Source: a virus. Taken from it: a stretch of DNA of 23,373 nucleotides. The DNA is taken from the IMG/VR virus record IMGVR_UViG_3300044681_000086, positions 1-23,373 of that record; one strand, 5' to 3'. The notes beneath the pieces are model-generated. The model saw only the letters and a list, made by a program, of their open reading frames with translations. It was not told the origin of the DNA and did no database searches. The position numbers and the translations under genes are program-made. Below are positions 14,803 through 21,529 of the stretch, piece after piece; positions within the stretch are counted from its first letter, which is position 1; every line of letters begins with the position of its first letter.

Positions 14803-17187
14803 ATGGCAGAAGCACCATCATCAGTAGGTCTTATTAACATTATTAACCTCATGCGTGAGGAAAATAATGTTCGTAATGAATCTATCAAACAAAGTCAAGA
14901 GGGGACAGAAAAGAATACTTCTGACCTCAATAAGACTATGCGTGAGATTCTTGAAGAGATCAAGCAGGATAGACTTCAGAACGAAGAAGACCGTAGAGAA
15001 TCCAAAAAACAGGCTAAAGAAAAGGGGAAAGATTCTGTATCCCCAATGAAGGCTTTTGAGATAGATTGGCCTGCTTTCTCTTGGACTGCTATGATTGGTG
15101 GTATCATTGCTGCATTCGCTGGATTTGTCCAAGGACTTATTAACGGTTGGGTTGGAGCAATAAAAGATGTTATGAAAGCTCTTGGAAGATCGATACGCAC
15201 TCTCTTCAGAGGTATGCGAATAGCGCTACAAGATGCATTCCGAGTAATACTAAACACATTCAGAGCCCTTGGTCGTGGCTTAGAAAAAATGTTTGGTGTT
15301 AGGGGAAGACTTGCTAACATGTTTAATAGGGTTCTGAATTCAAGAATCATGAAACCTATTATGGACGGGGTGCGGGGAGTTCAAAGATTCTTCAGGGGTG
15401 TTAGTTTATTCTTCACCAATTTACGTGTTGCATTCAATTCTGGATTTAATGGTCTTACTAAACTACAAGTAAGTTTACGTCAATTAAATGGACGTTTTAA
15501 AGGGTGGAACGCATTTGACAAAATTGCGAGAGGAATAGGTAAAGCAGCAAGAGTTATTAAATCTGCTGTAGATGGAGTTTCATTCTTCTTTTTTGCAGTT
15601 AGATACTATGCGACTATTGGATTCGATAAACTCCGGTCTATTGGAAGAATGTTGCTTCAGGGAACACGAGTTCTCCGTGGACTAGATGCTGGAGTTGATT
15701 TGGGCCGTGTCGGTTCTGGTATAGGAAGGGCATTTCGTGTCGTTAAATCGGTTTTCGGTACAGCATTTAGTGCCGTAAAAGCAATATTAAGTCCTATCAC
15801 AAGCGTAATATCGAATATCTTCGGGAAAGCGGGTGTGTTAGGAAAATTCTTTGGTTCAATCTTTAGAATCTTCCGTGTCTTTGGTAGGTTCATTGCATGG
15901 CCTATTACAGTTATCATGGGCATCTATGATGGTATCATGGGGTTCATTGATGGTTGGCAATCACGTGAAGGTGAAGGGATATTCAATCAAATTATTGGTG
16001 GTATCTCCGGCGCTCTTGGTGGTATCTTATCAGGACTAGTCGGTGTACCTCTTGACCTTCTGAAAGACTTGGTTAGTTGGATTGCCAGTAAACTTGGATT
16101 TGAAAACTTTTCTGAGTGGTTAGACTCATTCAGCTTTGCTGATATGATATCGGACATGTTCAATGCCCTTGGTCAGATGTGGATTGATATTAAGGATTGG
16201 GTTGTCGGTCTGTTCGATGCAGAAGACCCCGTTGGTTATATCATTGATGGACTCACAGGACTTCTTGATAAGGTCACCGGATTTTTTAGTGACATGTGGG
16301 AAGGTTTAACCAGTTTCCTAAGTCGTGCATGGAGAGGAAGACCTACATGGTTGGGTGGTGATGGAACATTTAGTTTGTCTGGTGGTTCTTCGTCTTCTCC
16401 TGCATCTAGAACAAGAAATGATGCTATTGGTGATGACACTCCTCCCCCAAGAGATACGAGTTATAGAACTCAAACCCGAACCAGAACGAGATCGGCTGGA
16501 AGTGGTTCAAGTGGTTCAGCTGCAGCTGATAATTTAAATTTTGATATAACTCCTACAGGAGATAGGGACGCTGACGTAGAAAAAATCCTATCAACTATAA
16601 GACTAAGAGAGTCGGGTGGAGATTATACTGTTGGTCAAAATGCTGGGGCCTCATCAGCTTCTGGTGCTTATCAATTTCTTGATGGTACATGGCAGACTCT
16701 TACTAGAAACATGGGTATTGGTCAACAGTATACTAGGGCAAAGTTCGCTCCTCCAGAAATTCAAGATGAAGTCGCTCGTAGATATGTACAGGACATCTTG
16801 CGTAGGAGTGGCGGTGACATTAGAGCGGTTCCGAATGAATGGTATACCGGCAACATAGAAGGTAGAATGACCGAAAGACAGTTAGCTGCAAACAACGGTC
16901 TTACTTCTGCACAGTATACTAATCGTTGGTTAAATGATTATAACGGCGGAGTTGGTGCGCCTAGTTCTAGTTCTAGAACAAATGCAGGAACTATGCTTGC
17001 ACAGTTTGGTAATGGTAATGCTGGGAATGGTGGAAACGCATTTGCATCGTTTAACTTCGGAGGTAACAGCAATACTAGTGTTTCGAATACAACAAACACT
17101 CAATCGACTATTGCGCCTGTGTTTGATGTTGATGCAGCGTTTGGGCCGTTTGCAACATCCGCTAACGCACTGTTTGGTGCAGCATAA
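14803..17187 (+). CDS. Tail tape measure protein with C-terminal lytic transglycosylase domain
   Basis: 794 aa, longer than T4 gp29 (590 aa), the protein whose length fixes tail length. Residues 1-75 are highly charged and coiled-coil-like. Residues about 85-120 hold a hydrophobic segment (WTAMIGGIIAAFAGFVQGLI). Residues 120-420 are basic/aromatic amphipathic repeats (FRVVKSVFGTAFSAVKAIL and similar), with more hydrophobic stretches at about 370-430, typical for the part that reaches the membrane. Residues 525-580 are a Ser/Gly/Thr/Arg linker (RTQTRTRTRS). Residues about 595-715 look like a transglycosylase of the Rpf/SLT type: LRESGGDY with the expected catalytic E603, GASSASGAYQFLDGTW, then ARRYVQDILRRSGGD. 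The last 70 residues are Gly/Asn/Ser-rich. The start is 5 nt after the frameshift-extension stop with only a weak SD (AAAAGA), so coupled translation is probable. Confidence 0.85.
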   Translation: MAEAPSSVGLINIINLMREENNVRNESIKQSQEGTEKNTSDLNKTMREILEEIKQDRLQNEEDRRESKKQAKEKGKDSVSPMKAFEIDWPAFSWTAMIGGIIAAFAGFVQGLINGWVGAIKDVMKALGRSIRTLFRGMRIALQDAFRVILNTFRALGRGLEKMFGVRGRLANMFNRVLNSRIMKPIMDGVRGVQRFFRGVSLFFTNLRVAFNSGFNGLTKLQVSLRQLNGRFKGWNAFDKIARGIGKAARVIKSAVDGVSFFFFAVRYYATIGFDKLRSIGRMLLQGTRVLRGLDAGVDLGRVGSGIGRAFRVVKSVFGTAFSAVKAILSPITSVISNIFGKAGVLGKFFGSIFRIFRVFGRFIAWPITVIMGIYDGIMGFIDGWQSREGEGIFNQIIGGISGALGGILSGLVGVPLDLLKDLVSWIASKLGFENFSEWLDSFSFADMISDMFNALGQMWIDIKDWVVGLFDAEDPVGYIIDGLTGLLDKVTGFFSDMWEGLTSFLSRAWRGRPTWLGGDGTFSLSGGSSSSPASRTRNDAIGDDTPPPRDTSYRTQTRTRTRSAGSGSSGSAAADNLNFDITPTGDRDADVEKILSTIRLRESGGDYTVGQNAGASSASGAYQFLDGTWQTLTRNMGIGQQYTRAKFAPPEIQDEVARRYVQDILRRSGGDIRAVPNEWYTGNIEGRMTERQLAANNGLTSAQYTNRWLNDYNGGVGAPSSSSRTNAGTMLAQFGNGNAGNGGNAFASFNFGGNSNTSVSNTTNTQSTIAPVFDVDAAFGPFATSANALFGAA

Positions 17188-17190
17188 AAA

Positions 17191-17213
17191 AAGGGGGACA
17201 CTAAGTCCCCCTT
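17191..17213. terminator. Bidirectional rho-independent terminator between tape measure and gp32
   Basis: A perfect 9-bp stem (AAGGGGGAC / GTCCCCCTT) with a 5-nt loop (ACTAA) lies in the 31-nt gap between two converging genes. Seven A residues precede the stem on the plus strand (14 bp AT-rich flank in total), giving a U-tract for leftward transcription. TTAATCTTT follows it for rightward transcription. Each gene ends within 6 nt of the stem. Confidence 0.88.
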
Positions 17214-17218
17214 AATCT

Positions 17219-18148
17219 TTAGTCTTCCTGTGCCATCTTGGCGAAGTAAGACAGGGTATCACCATCGTCCTCATCGTCTTCCGCACCAAAACTAGGTGAC
17301 GGAGCAGCAACGATTTCAGGTTCAGGTGCAGAACGTCCAACGTTCACTTCAGCAGTCTGAGTCAGTGCCTCGTTACGTGCAGTGACATTAGAACCAACCG
17401 CAGTACCAAGGACTACCTGAAGGCGACCCTTGAGTTCATCGTAAGACTTGAACGTGGTGGGGTTGGTAAACTCGCTGAGATCAAACAACTGGTTGTATGT
17501 TGCTTCCAACTTGACCTCATCCGCTTCGAACAATGCAGATGTAGTCTTAAACTCAGACTTATCGTAGTTACGGTAACCCGCAACGTTACGAATCTTCAAC
17601 TGGAAGTCCGAACCGTTCCAGAAATCGAAAGGATTAATGGGTTCCTCGCCAGGAAACTGAGGTTGCATCACATCCATGATTTTGTCGAAAATCTTCTTAC
17701 CAAAATCAAAGAGGAAGACCTTGCCGTTATTGGCGGTGTTTGCAGGATCGTTGACTACCAGAATGTTTGCAACGTAGTGAAGACGGCGCTTCTGCTTACG
17801 TGCAACTTCCTTGTCATCTTCAATTCCAGAGTTCCACAGACGTGAGTTGAGTTCACCCACAGGATCGTTCTGACCGATAGTAGTCAGAGACTTTTCAATG
17901 TACCACTGACCAGTAGGGCCCTTGAAGAAGTGATCCCAGTAGCGTGCCCAAGGAAGATCGGAACCCTCAGCGGCAGGAAGGAAACGAATAACGGCATAAC
18001 CGTTACCAGATTCATCAACCGTAGGCTTCCAGAATCGATCATCACCATAGCCTTTCTTTTCGGTAGTAGCACCACCGTTCATTTCAGCTGCAGCGTTGAC
18101 CAGTTTAGAAACGTCCATAGACTTGGACTTAAGATTAGCAAAGCTCAT
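17219..18148 (-). CDS. gp32: Single-stranded DNA-binding protein gp32
   Basis: 309 aa (T4 gp32 is 301 aa). It coats ssDNA in replication, recombination and repair and organises the replisome. The N-terminus MSFANLKSKSMDVSKL is the basic self-association arm. The core OB-fold runs through residues ~40-250, with GYAVIRFLPAAEGSDLPWAR, WDHFFKGPTGQWYIEKSL and RRLHYVANILVVNDPANTANNGKVFLFDFGKKI. The tail is acidic (FGAEDDEDDGDTLSYFAKMA), used in T4 to recruit partner proteins. There is no cysteine in the protein, so the zinc ribbon of T4 gp32 is absent; at the expected place the text reads GQNDPVGELNSRLWNSG. The SD GGAG lies 6 nt upstream of the ATG. It has its own promoters and an A-rich leader that may be an autogenous operator. 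Confidence 0.95.
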   Translation of the reverse strand: MSFANLKSKSMDVSKLVNAAAEMNGGATTEKKGYGDDRFWKPTVDESGNGYAVIRFLPAAEGSDLPWARYWDHFFKGPTGQWYIEKSLTTIGQNDPVGELNSRLWNSGIEDDKEVARKQKRRLHYVANILVVNDPANTANNGKVFLFDFGKKIFDKIMDVMQPQFPGEEPINPFDFWNGSDFQLKIRNVAGYRNYDKSEFKTTSALFEADEVKLEATYNQLFDLSEFTNPTTFKSYDELKGRLQVVLGTAVGSNVTARNEALTQTAEVNVGRSAPEPEIVAAPSPSFGAEDDEDDGDTLSYFAKMAQED

Positions 18149-18157
18149 ATATTTCTC

Positions 18158-18187
18158 CGTATGTTTTCGTATGTTTCGTGTATTTTT
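18158..18187 (-). promoter_or_regulatory. A-rich tandem-repeat leader, candidate gp32 translational operator
   Basis: On the plus strand three units of about 10 nt follow each other: CGTATGTTTT, CGTATGTTT, CGTGTATTTTT. The gp32 mRNA leader is therefore a repetitive, A-rich, unstructured stretch ending at the SD. T4 gp32 represses its own translation by cooperative binding to an unstructured leader. The same could happen here; I infer this from the repeats and their position. Confidence 0.45.
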
Positions 18188-18206
18188 GTTTGTCCACGTA
18201 TTGCAT

Positions 18207-18236
18207 AATATACTACATTATTTATGCTTTTGTCAA
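18207..18236 (-). promoter_or_regulatory. sigma70-type promoter of gp32
   Basis: On the minus strand a perfect TTGACA (18236-18231) is followed after 18 bp by TATATT (18212-18207, 5 of 6 matches). Transcription would begin near 18200, about 50 nt before the gp32 ATG. It lies in the gap between the 2OG-oxygenase stop and gp32. Confidence 0.75.
18219..18226 (-). promoter_or_regulatory. Late-promoter-like motif embedded in the gp32 promoter
   Basis: CATAAATA on the minus strand (7 of 8 of TATAAATA) lies in the spacer of the gp32 sigma70-type promoter. It could allow late transcription of gp32 from about 18213. T4 gene 32 is also transcribed from more than one class of promoter. A single 7/8 match is not proof. 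Confidence 0.4.
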
Positions 18237-18243
18237 GCACAAA

Positions 18244-18807
18244 TTAAACCCATGTGACGTACACTTCTCTGTATCCTTGTGTGACAAGTGTACACTCATG
18301 GATCATTCCAGCGGGGAAAGAAATCGTTTCCCCAATATCCAGATCATGGTATGAATAACCATTCTCCGAATCCCTTAGAACCAGAATACCTCCTTCAAGG
18401 TCTTCTGATTTGTCCACCATCGTAACAATGGTGTATGTTCTATCTAGGTATCTGCCGTCCATATCGACAACAGACCCATCGTAAGTATCCTTGTGGGGTA
18501 CGAGGAAGTCTCCTACATCATACCTTAGATAGTTACAATCAACAATCTTACCGCCAAACTCTTTCTCAATAACCTCATTGATTTCTTCAAACCATTCAAA
18601 GAGGACTACCTTATTCTTACCGCTTCGGCCCTTTCGGGTTCCCTTGAATTGACTATAACGATTCTTGGTCTCTTGAGGAAAACTAAACTTGTGCAGATAA
18701 CTTGCCTGACAAGAGGCATCTTCAATATGAGAATCCACCCAAGGAGCTGGAAAGGTTCTCAGTTCCTCAATTTGTTCTTCAGACAGAAGTCTCCTGATAC
18801 TATACAT
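18244..18807 (-). CDS. 2-oxoglutarate/Fe(II)-dependent dioxygenase (prolyl 4-hydroxylase-like)
   Basis: 187 aa. The family uses Fe(II), O2 and 2-oxoglutarate to hydroxylate or demethylate a substrate. The expected ligands are seen: LRYDVGDFLVPHKDTYDG with H105 and D107, IGETISFPAGMIHECTLV with H170, and R180 (QGYREVYVTWV) for the 2-oxoglutarate carboxylate. The double-stranded beta-helix strands are recognisable (TYTIVTMVDKSEDLEGGILV). No signal peptide is present. Such enzymes are frequent in T4-like marine phages; substrates are largely unknown, with phage or host proteins and modified nucleobases as options. It overlaps the gp33 3' end by 8 nt and so is translated in the early message. It takes the place between gp33 and gp32 where T4 has gene 59 (helicase loader). 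Confidence 0.88.
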   Translation of the reverse strand: MYSIRRLLSEEQIEELRTFPAPWVDSHIEDASCQASYLHKFSFPQETKNRYSQFKGTRKGRSGKNKVVLFEWFEEINEVIEKEFGGKIVDCNYLRYDVGDFLVPHKDTYDGSVVDMDGRYLDRTYTIVTMVDKSEDLEGGILVLRDSENGYSYHDLDIGETISFPAGMIHECTLVTQGYREVYVTWV

Positions 18808-18967
18808 CCAATGTATTAACCTTTGGAATAAAGTTCAAGTTCATGGCTTCAACCTCCAACTTGTCCTTAATGTTATCGTTGAGATATTTCTTTACGTCTT
18901 CAAGTTCAATTTTGTTTTCTTCGCAGAGATGGAGAATAGAGTCCATGTAACCAAGACTAGTCTTCAT
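18800..18967 (-). CDS. gp33: Late transcription coactivator gp33-like
   Basis: A short helical protein. T4 gp33 (112 aa) bridges RNA polymerase (beta flap) and the sliding clamp so that the gp55 sigma can fire late promoters. The conserved core is LGYMDSILHLCEENKIELED, then VKKYLNDNIKDKLEVEAMNL, with NFIPKVNTLDV at the end. I choose the ATG at 18967 (55 aa): GGAAGAG precedes it, and it overlaps the upstream gene by only 11 nt. An alternative ATG at 19057 (85 aa) has the better SD (GAGGAA) but would overlap the upstream gene out of frame by 101 nt; total length is then closer to the family. Nearness to gp32, as in T4, and the TATAAATA promoters in this genome support the call. Confidence 0.72.
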   Translation of the reverse strand: MKTSLGYMDSILHLCEENKIELEDVKKYLNDNIKDKLEVEAMNLNFIPKVNTLDV

Positions 18968-19604
18968 CACCGTCTCTTCCACCATCATCGAAAAACTCTT
19001 CTTCGTCAAGAAGCTTGTCTTTTCTGACGACTCCTCTTGCATCATAATCTTTTCCATACCAAAGTTCCTCTAGTTCTTTAGTCCATACTTGATTGATGTC
19101 TGGATAAAAAGTACCGTAACTTCGATTAGGTTCTCCATTTGGATGATAAGACATCGCTACACAGTAGTGGGTCACTCTATGTTCACCACGTTCTCCATAT
19201 CTAAAATCCAACCACACGCCATTATTCAAGTATGATTTCATGTTATGAATATAAGTCTGTAGACTTAAATATTCGGATCGTTCTTTCCAGTCCTTGGAAT
19301 CCTTGAGGTGTTTCATTCCCTTCAAGGCTTGTTCATTATCCTTAATCCACTCCCGCACTTTTTTCCAGTGCAGAGAATGATCTTCAGGTAAATCCCGAAT
19401 TGATTCATGAACAGAAGCAGAACCGTCATGCCCACGTGCTTCACGTGCCTTTGCAAGACGTTCTGCTGCAGCCGCCTTCTGTTCCTCAGACATGGGTTTA
19501 CGTTTGCGCCTAATAGTAGGCGCCTTACGTTCGAACCCCATGGCGTCCAACATCTTCTGTTCTTTTTTCTTACGGGTCTTAGCCGCCTTTTCACCTTTAG
19601 TCAT
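18957..19604 (-). CDS. Conserved phage protein of unknown function, basic N-terminus and acidic C-terminus
   Basis: 215 aa. Residues 1-60 are strongly basic and Ala-rich (MTKGEKAAKTRKKKEQKMLD, RKAPTIRRKRKPMSEEQKAA) and probably helical, suited to nucleic-acid contact. Residues ~70-190 are a globular part with HWKKVREWIKDNEQALKG, YIHNMKSYLNNGVWLDFRYG and YHPNGEPNRSYGTFYPDI. The last 25 residues are acidic (DEEEFFDDGGRDGDED). I remember similar hypothetical proteins before gp33 in marine T4-like phages but no function. It starts 15 nt after the stop of the previous gene and overlaps gp33 at its 3' end, so it belongs to the same early transcript. Confidence 0.78.
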   Translation of the reverse strand: MTKGEKAAKTRKKKEQKMLDAMGFERKAPTIRRKRKPMSEEQKAAAAERLAKAREARGHDGSASVHESIRDLPEDHSLHWKKVREWIKDNEQALKGMKHLKDSKDWKERSEYLSLQTYIHNMKSYLNNGVWLDFRYGERGEHRVTHYCVAMSYHPNGEPNRSYGTFYPDINQVWTKELEELWYGKDYDARGVVRKDKLLDEEEFFDDGGRDGDED

Positions 19605-19619
19605 AGAAGTATCTATACC

Positions 19620-20195
19620 TTAAAGATATTGTCGCAAATCCTCAATCACTTCAGACTGCAATTCACTGGCGGTTTCCCAAATCATCTCAGACCAAACATC
19701 ATACGCTTCTTCGTTTTCAATGTAATCATCTAGAGTAACATCGTCCATGAATCCAAAGGAACGAACCGCTTCGATGTTGTTGGTCTTGAATCGTTCGAAG
19801 ATTTCGTCCTCTTCGAACTGAGAACCATCCTCAGAAGAATAGAGAGTATTGTCCTCTTCATCAACCACAGGTTCCATGATATATGCACCAACAAAATTGG
19901 GCATCTCATCCGTATAGGTGAATACACCAATCGCATCAGGCGCATACTTCAAAACCTCAGTATGTACTTCCTGAAGACCCCAAGGGGCAGACCATGCAGA
20001 AGTACCCATAATATAGAATTCCTTCATTTCACGATCAGCACTTGCGTCTTCGATAGTCGCCCACTTGGGGCCAACCTCATCGATGATGTCAACTTCATAG
20101 AGACTCTCTTTGCCTTCAAAAGTCTTTTCAAGAAAGTCAATTGCCTCATCAGTGAGACGTTCGAACATCAGATTATATTCTACATGGTTTGCCAT
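19620..20195 (-). CDS. Acidic protein of unknown function, weak resemblance to YubB/Api92-type ferredoxin-fold proteins
   Basis: 191 aa and strongly acidic. The start MANHVEYNLMFERLTDEAID, the central FYIMGTSAWSAPWGLQEVHT and EVLKYAPDA recall plasmid/phage Api92/YubB-type proteins. Those have a ferredoxin-like fold with a 'W-s-P-P...i...l...yP' pattern and no established function. The resemblance is weak and judged by eye. The second half (residues 110-191) is a run of Glu/Asp-rich helices, and no catalytic motif is visible. It follows the SH3-like gene by 4 nt, with AAAAGG as ribosome binding site, and is part of the early operon. Confidence 0.78.
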   Translation of the reverse strand: MANHVEYNLMFERLTDEAIDFLEKTFEGKESLYEVDIIDEVGPKWATIEDASADREMKEFYIMGTSAWSAPWGLQEVHTEVLKYAPDAIGVFTYTDEMPNFVGAYIMEPVVDEEDNTLYSSEDGSQFEEDEIFERFKTNNIEAVRSFGFMDDVTLDDYIENEEAYDVWSEMIWETASELQSEVIEDLRQYL

Positions 20196-20199
20196 TACA

Positions 20200-20469
20200 T
20201 TACACCTTTTCGAAAGTAAGAACCTTATCTACACGGAAAGAACGCCACTCCTGAATGTCCGTGTCAAACACACGAAGAGTTGCATCACCACCAACACTCT
20301 GGTCAACCGTACCGCCCTTGGGCATCTTATCAGCAGGAATGTTATCCTGAACCAGAGTTGCTTTCATCTCACGAATGAGACCATCCTTCACCTTCTCAAA
20401 GGACAGGGACACTGTACCTTCACGAAGAGCGGTCAACATTTCATCACGAGTTAGATCAATAGCCATCAT
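20200..20469 (-). CDS. Small SH3-like beta-barrel phage protein (DUF2693-type)
   Basis: 89 aa from the ATG at 20469 (GAGGAAA lies 6-12 nt upstream; a TTG at 20472 and a second ATG at 20466 are alternatives). The pattern LTRDEMLTALREGTVSLSFE, REMKATLVQDNIP and LRVFDTDIQEWRSFRVDKV is that of a small family common in T4-like phages: an N-terminal helix, then strands, ending in 'DxxxxxWRSFRVDxV'. The fold is thought to be an SH3-like barrel. The function is not known. It overlaps the upstream gene by 14 nt, so the two are translated together. Confidence 0.82.
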   Translation of the reverse strand: MMAIDLTRDEMLTALREGTVSLSFEKVKDGLIREMKATLVQDNIPADKMPKGGTVDQSVGGDATLRVFDTDIQEWRSFRVDKVLTFEKV

Positions 20470-20704
20470 CAAAGTTTCCTCTATTTTTGTTTACAGAAAT
20501 CGAATCCTTATAGTGCGTAGAGATATACCTCTGTTCATCACTCCAGTACATACCAGACTGATCATCATAGCGTACATCCACAAGATCATCAACACGTTCC
20601 AACATCCTGTTTACTCGCTTCTTCTTTGCCTTCTTAGCATCCAACTTACGTGCTATCTGGCGAATCAGAGCATACCTCTTTGCCTTATCGAATTGTTCAA
20701 CCAT
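20456..20704 (-). CDS. Small basic protein of unknown function
   Basis: 82 aa from the ATG at 20704. I prefer this start over the ATG at 20719 because GAAAGGG lies 7 nt before it. The N-terminal half is strongly basic and helical (AKRYALIRQIARKLDAKKAK), the C-terminal half polar and acidic with aromatic residues (DDQSGMYWSDEQRYISTHY). There is no known domain. It is an early gene between the 171-aa protein (gap 15 nt) and the SH3-like gene (overlap). Confidence 0.72.
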   Translation of the reverse strand: MVEQFDKAKRYALIRQIARKLDAKKAKKKRVNRMLERVDDLVDVRYDDQSGMYWSDEQRYISTHYKDSISVNKNRGNFDDGY

Positions 20705-20719
20705 TATATACCCTTTCAC

Positions 20720-21235
20720 TTAATCTGTCAAGAACCAATTTGGAATTTTTCGTTTCGTCCACTTCATATCAAAACGAGACTGTTTCGTCTTGTAGAAGTT
20801 CCGGTAGGACGCCACCGGATCACCTTCGACAATGCACTCAGGTTGTGTCTTGAATGCAAGTTTGAATGGGGTATACCCTCCCTTGGGAATGTTCACAGGC
20901 GCACGTGCGAGGCGCTTACCGAACTTCTCCCATGACTTGTGTACCTTACCATACCGATACGTGTACTCCTTGCAGAGTTCCATCCAGTGACGGTAGTGCC
21001 ATTGGTAGTTCGAATCTGACTCCATAGTCCACAGAGTCGAAGGGTGTTTGGGGTGTGCAATCTTATAGAGGTCTTCGTTACCACCATCAAGAACACGATG
21101 GACAGTACACAACATCTGAGCTGACTCAAGGGGCATCTTCACCACGTGCTTGTCACACTGCGAACGTGCAGAGTCTATCGCATCAGGAAACTTGAACCCC
21201 CGTTTCTCATCGTACTCAATACCAAATATATTCAC
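20720..21235 (-). CDS. Conserved phage protein, possibly of the pyrimidine-dimer glycosylase-like group
   Basis: 171 aa from a GTG at 21235 that shares GTGA with the stop of the small gene before it, so translation is coupled. Characteristic segments are QCDKHVVKMPLESAQMLCTV with HRVLDGG, then KHPSTLWTMESDSNYQWHYR with HWMELCKEYTYRYGKVHKSW, and a C-terminal RNFYKTKQSRFDMKWTKR. This His/Trp/Tyr-rich pattern is widespread in phages and sometimes annotated by loose similarity to T4 DenV-type enzymes (DNA repair glycosylase). I could not confirm catalytic residues, so the function is open. The early location fits a nucleic-acid role. Confidence 0.8.
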   Translation of the reverse strand: MNIFGIEYDEKRGFKFPDAIDSARSQCDKHVVKMPLESAQMLCTVHRVLDGGNEDLYKIAHPKHPSTLWTMESDSNYQWHYRHWMELCKEYTYRYGKVHKSWEKFGKRLARAPVNIPKGGYTPFKLAFKTQPECIVEGDPVASYRNFYKTKQSRFDMKWTKRKIPNWFLTD

Positions 21236-21375
21236 TCAAGCTCCCCCTTGTGTTTCTGGTAACCACCCTTCTCCGCCTTCTTGCGGTCAACATATGTTGC
21301 AGGCTTGTTGAACTTGTTAAGGTTCTTAGCAACTGGATTGATCTTGATCTTAACGATCTTCGATTTCTTGTTCAC
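21232..21375 (-). CDS. Small very basic protein (47 aa), unknown function
   Basis: A GTG start at 21375 codes for 47 residues: MNKKSKIVKIKINPVAKNLN, then KFNKPATYVDRKKAEKGGYQ and KHKGELE. It is very Lys-rich. The NPVAKxLxxFxKPxxxxDRKK pattern recurs in small early proteins of T4-like phages, but the role is unknown. It overlaps the 55-aa gene upstream by 26 nt and the GTG of the following gene by 4 nt, which suggests translational coupling. A reading frame kept open and tightly nested between real genes favours a real gene. Confidence 0.7.
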   Translation of the reverse strand: MNKKSKIVKIKINPVAKNLNKFNKPATYVDRKKAEKGGYQKHKGELE

Positions 21376-21517
21376 GTCTATACAACTCCTTCAGGAAGGC
21401 CTCGTTCTTAGAGACGTACTCCTGATATGATACAGGAGGTTCCCCCCAAGTAGCCAACTCTTCATTGTTCTGAAAATACATCTCAAGTACAAAGGTATCA
21501 TAGGAAAACATAGGCAT
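21350..21517 (-). CDS. Small acidic protein (55 aa), unknown function
   Basis: The ATG at 21517 (or GTG at 21520) codes for MPMFSYDTFVLEMYFQNNEE, then LATWGEPPVSYQEYVSKNEA and FLKELYRREQEIEDR. TAGGAG lies 6-9 nt upstream. It lies 12 nt after the SprT-like gene and overlaps the next gene by 26 nt. The composition is that of a small helical soluble protein and no domain is recognised. Confidence 0.66.
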   Translation of the reverse strand: MPMFSYDTFVLEMYFQNNEELATWGEPPVSYQEYVSKNEAFLKELYRREQEIEDR

Positions 21518-21529
21518 CACGTCATACTC

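Noticed and set aside
20375-20935. Open frame of 186 codons on the plus strand of the early block
   Set aside because: It spans three well-supported minus-strand early genes, has no SD, and its protein looks like random Cys/Leu/Ser/Ile-rich sequence. It is a shadow frame.
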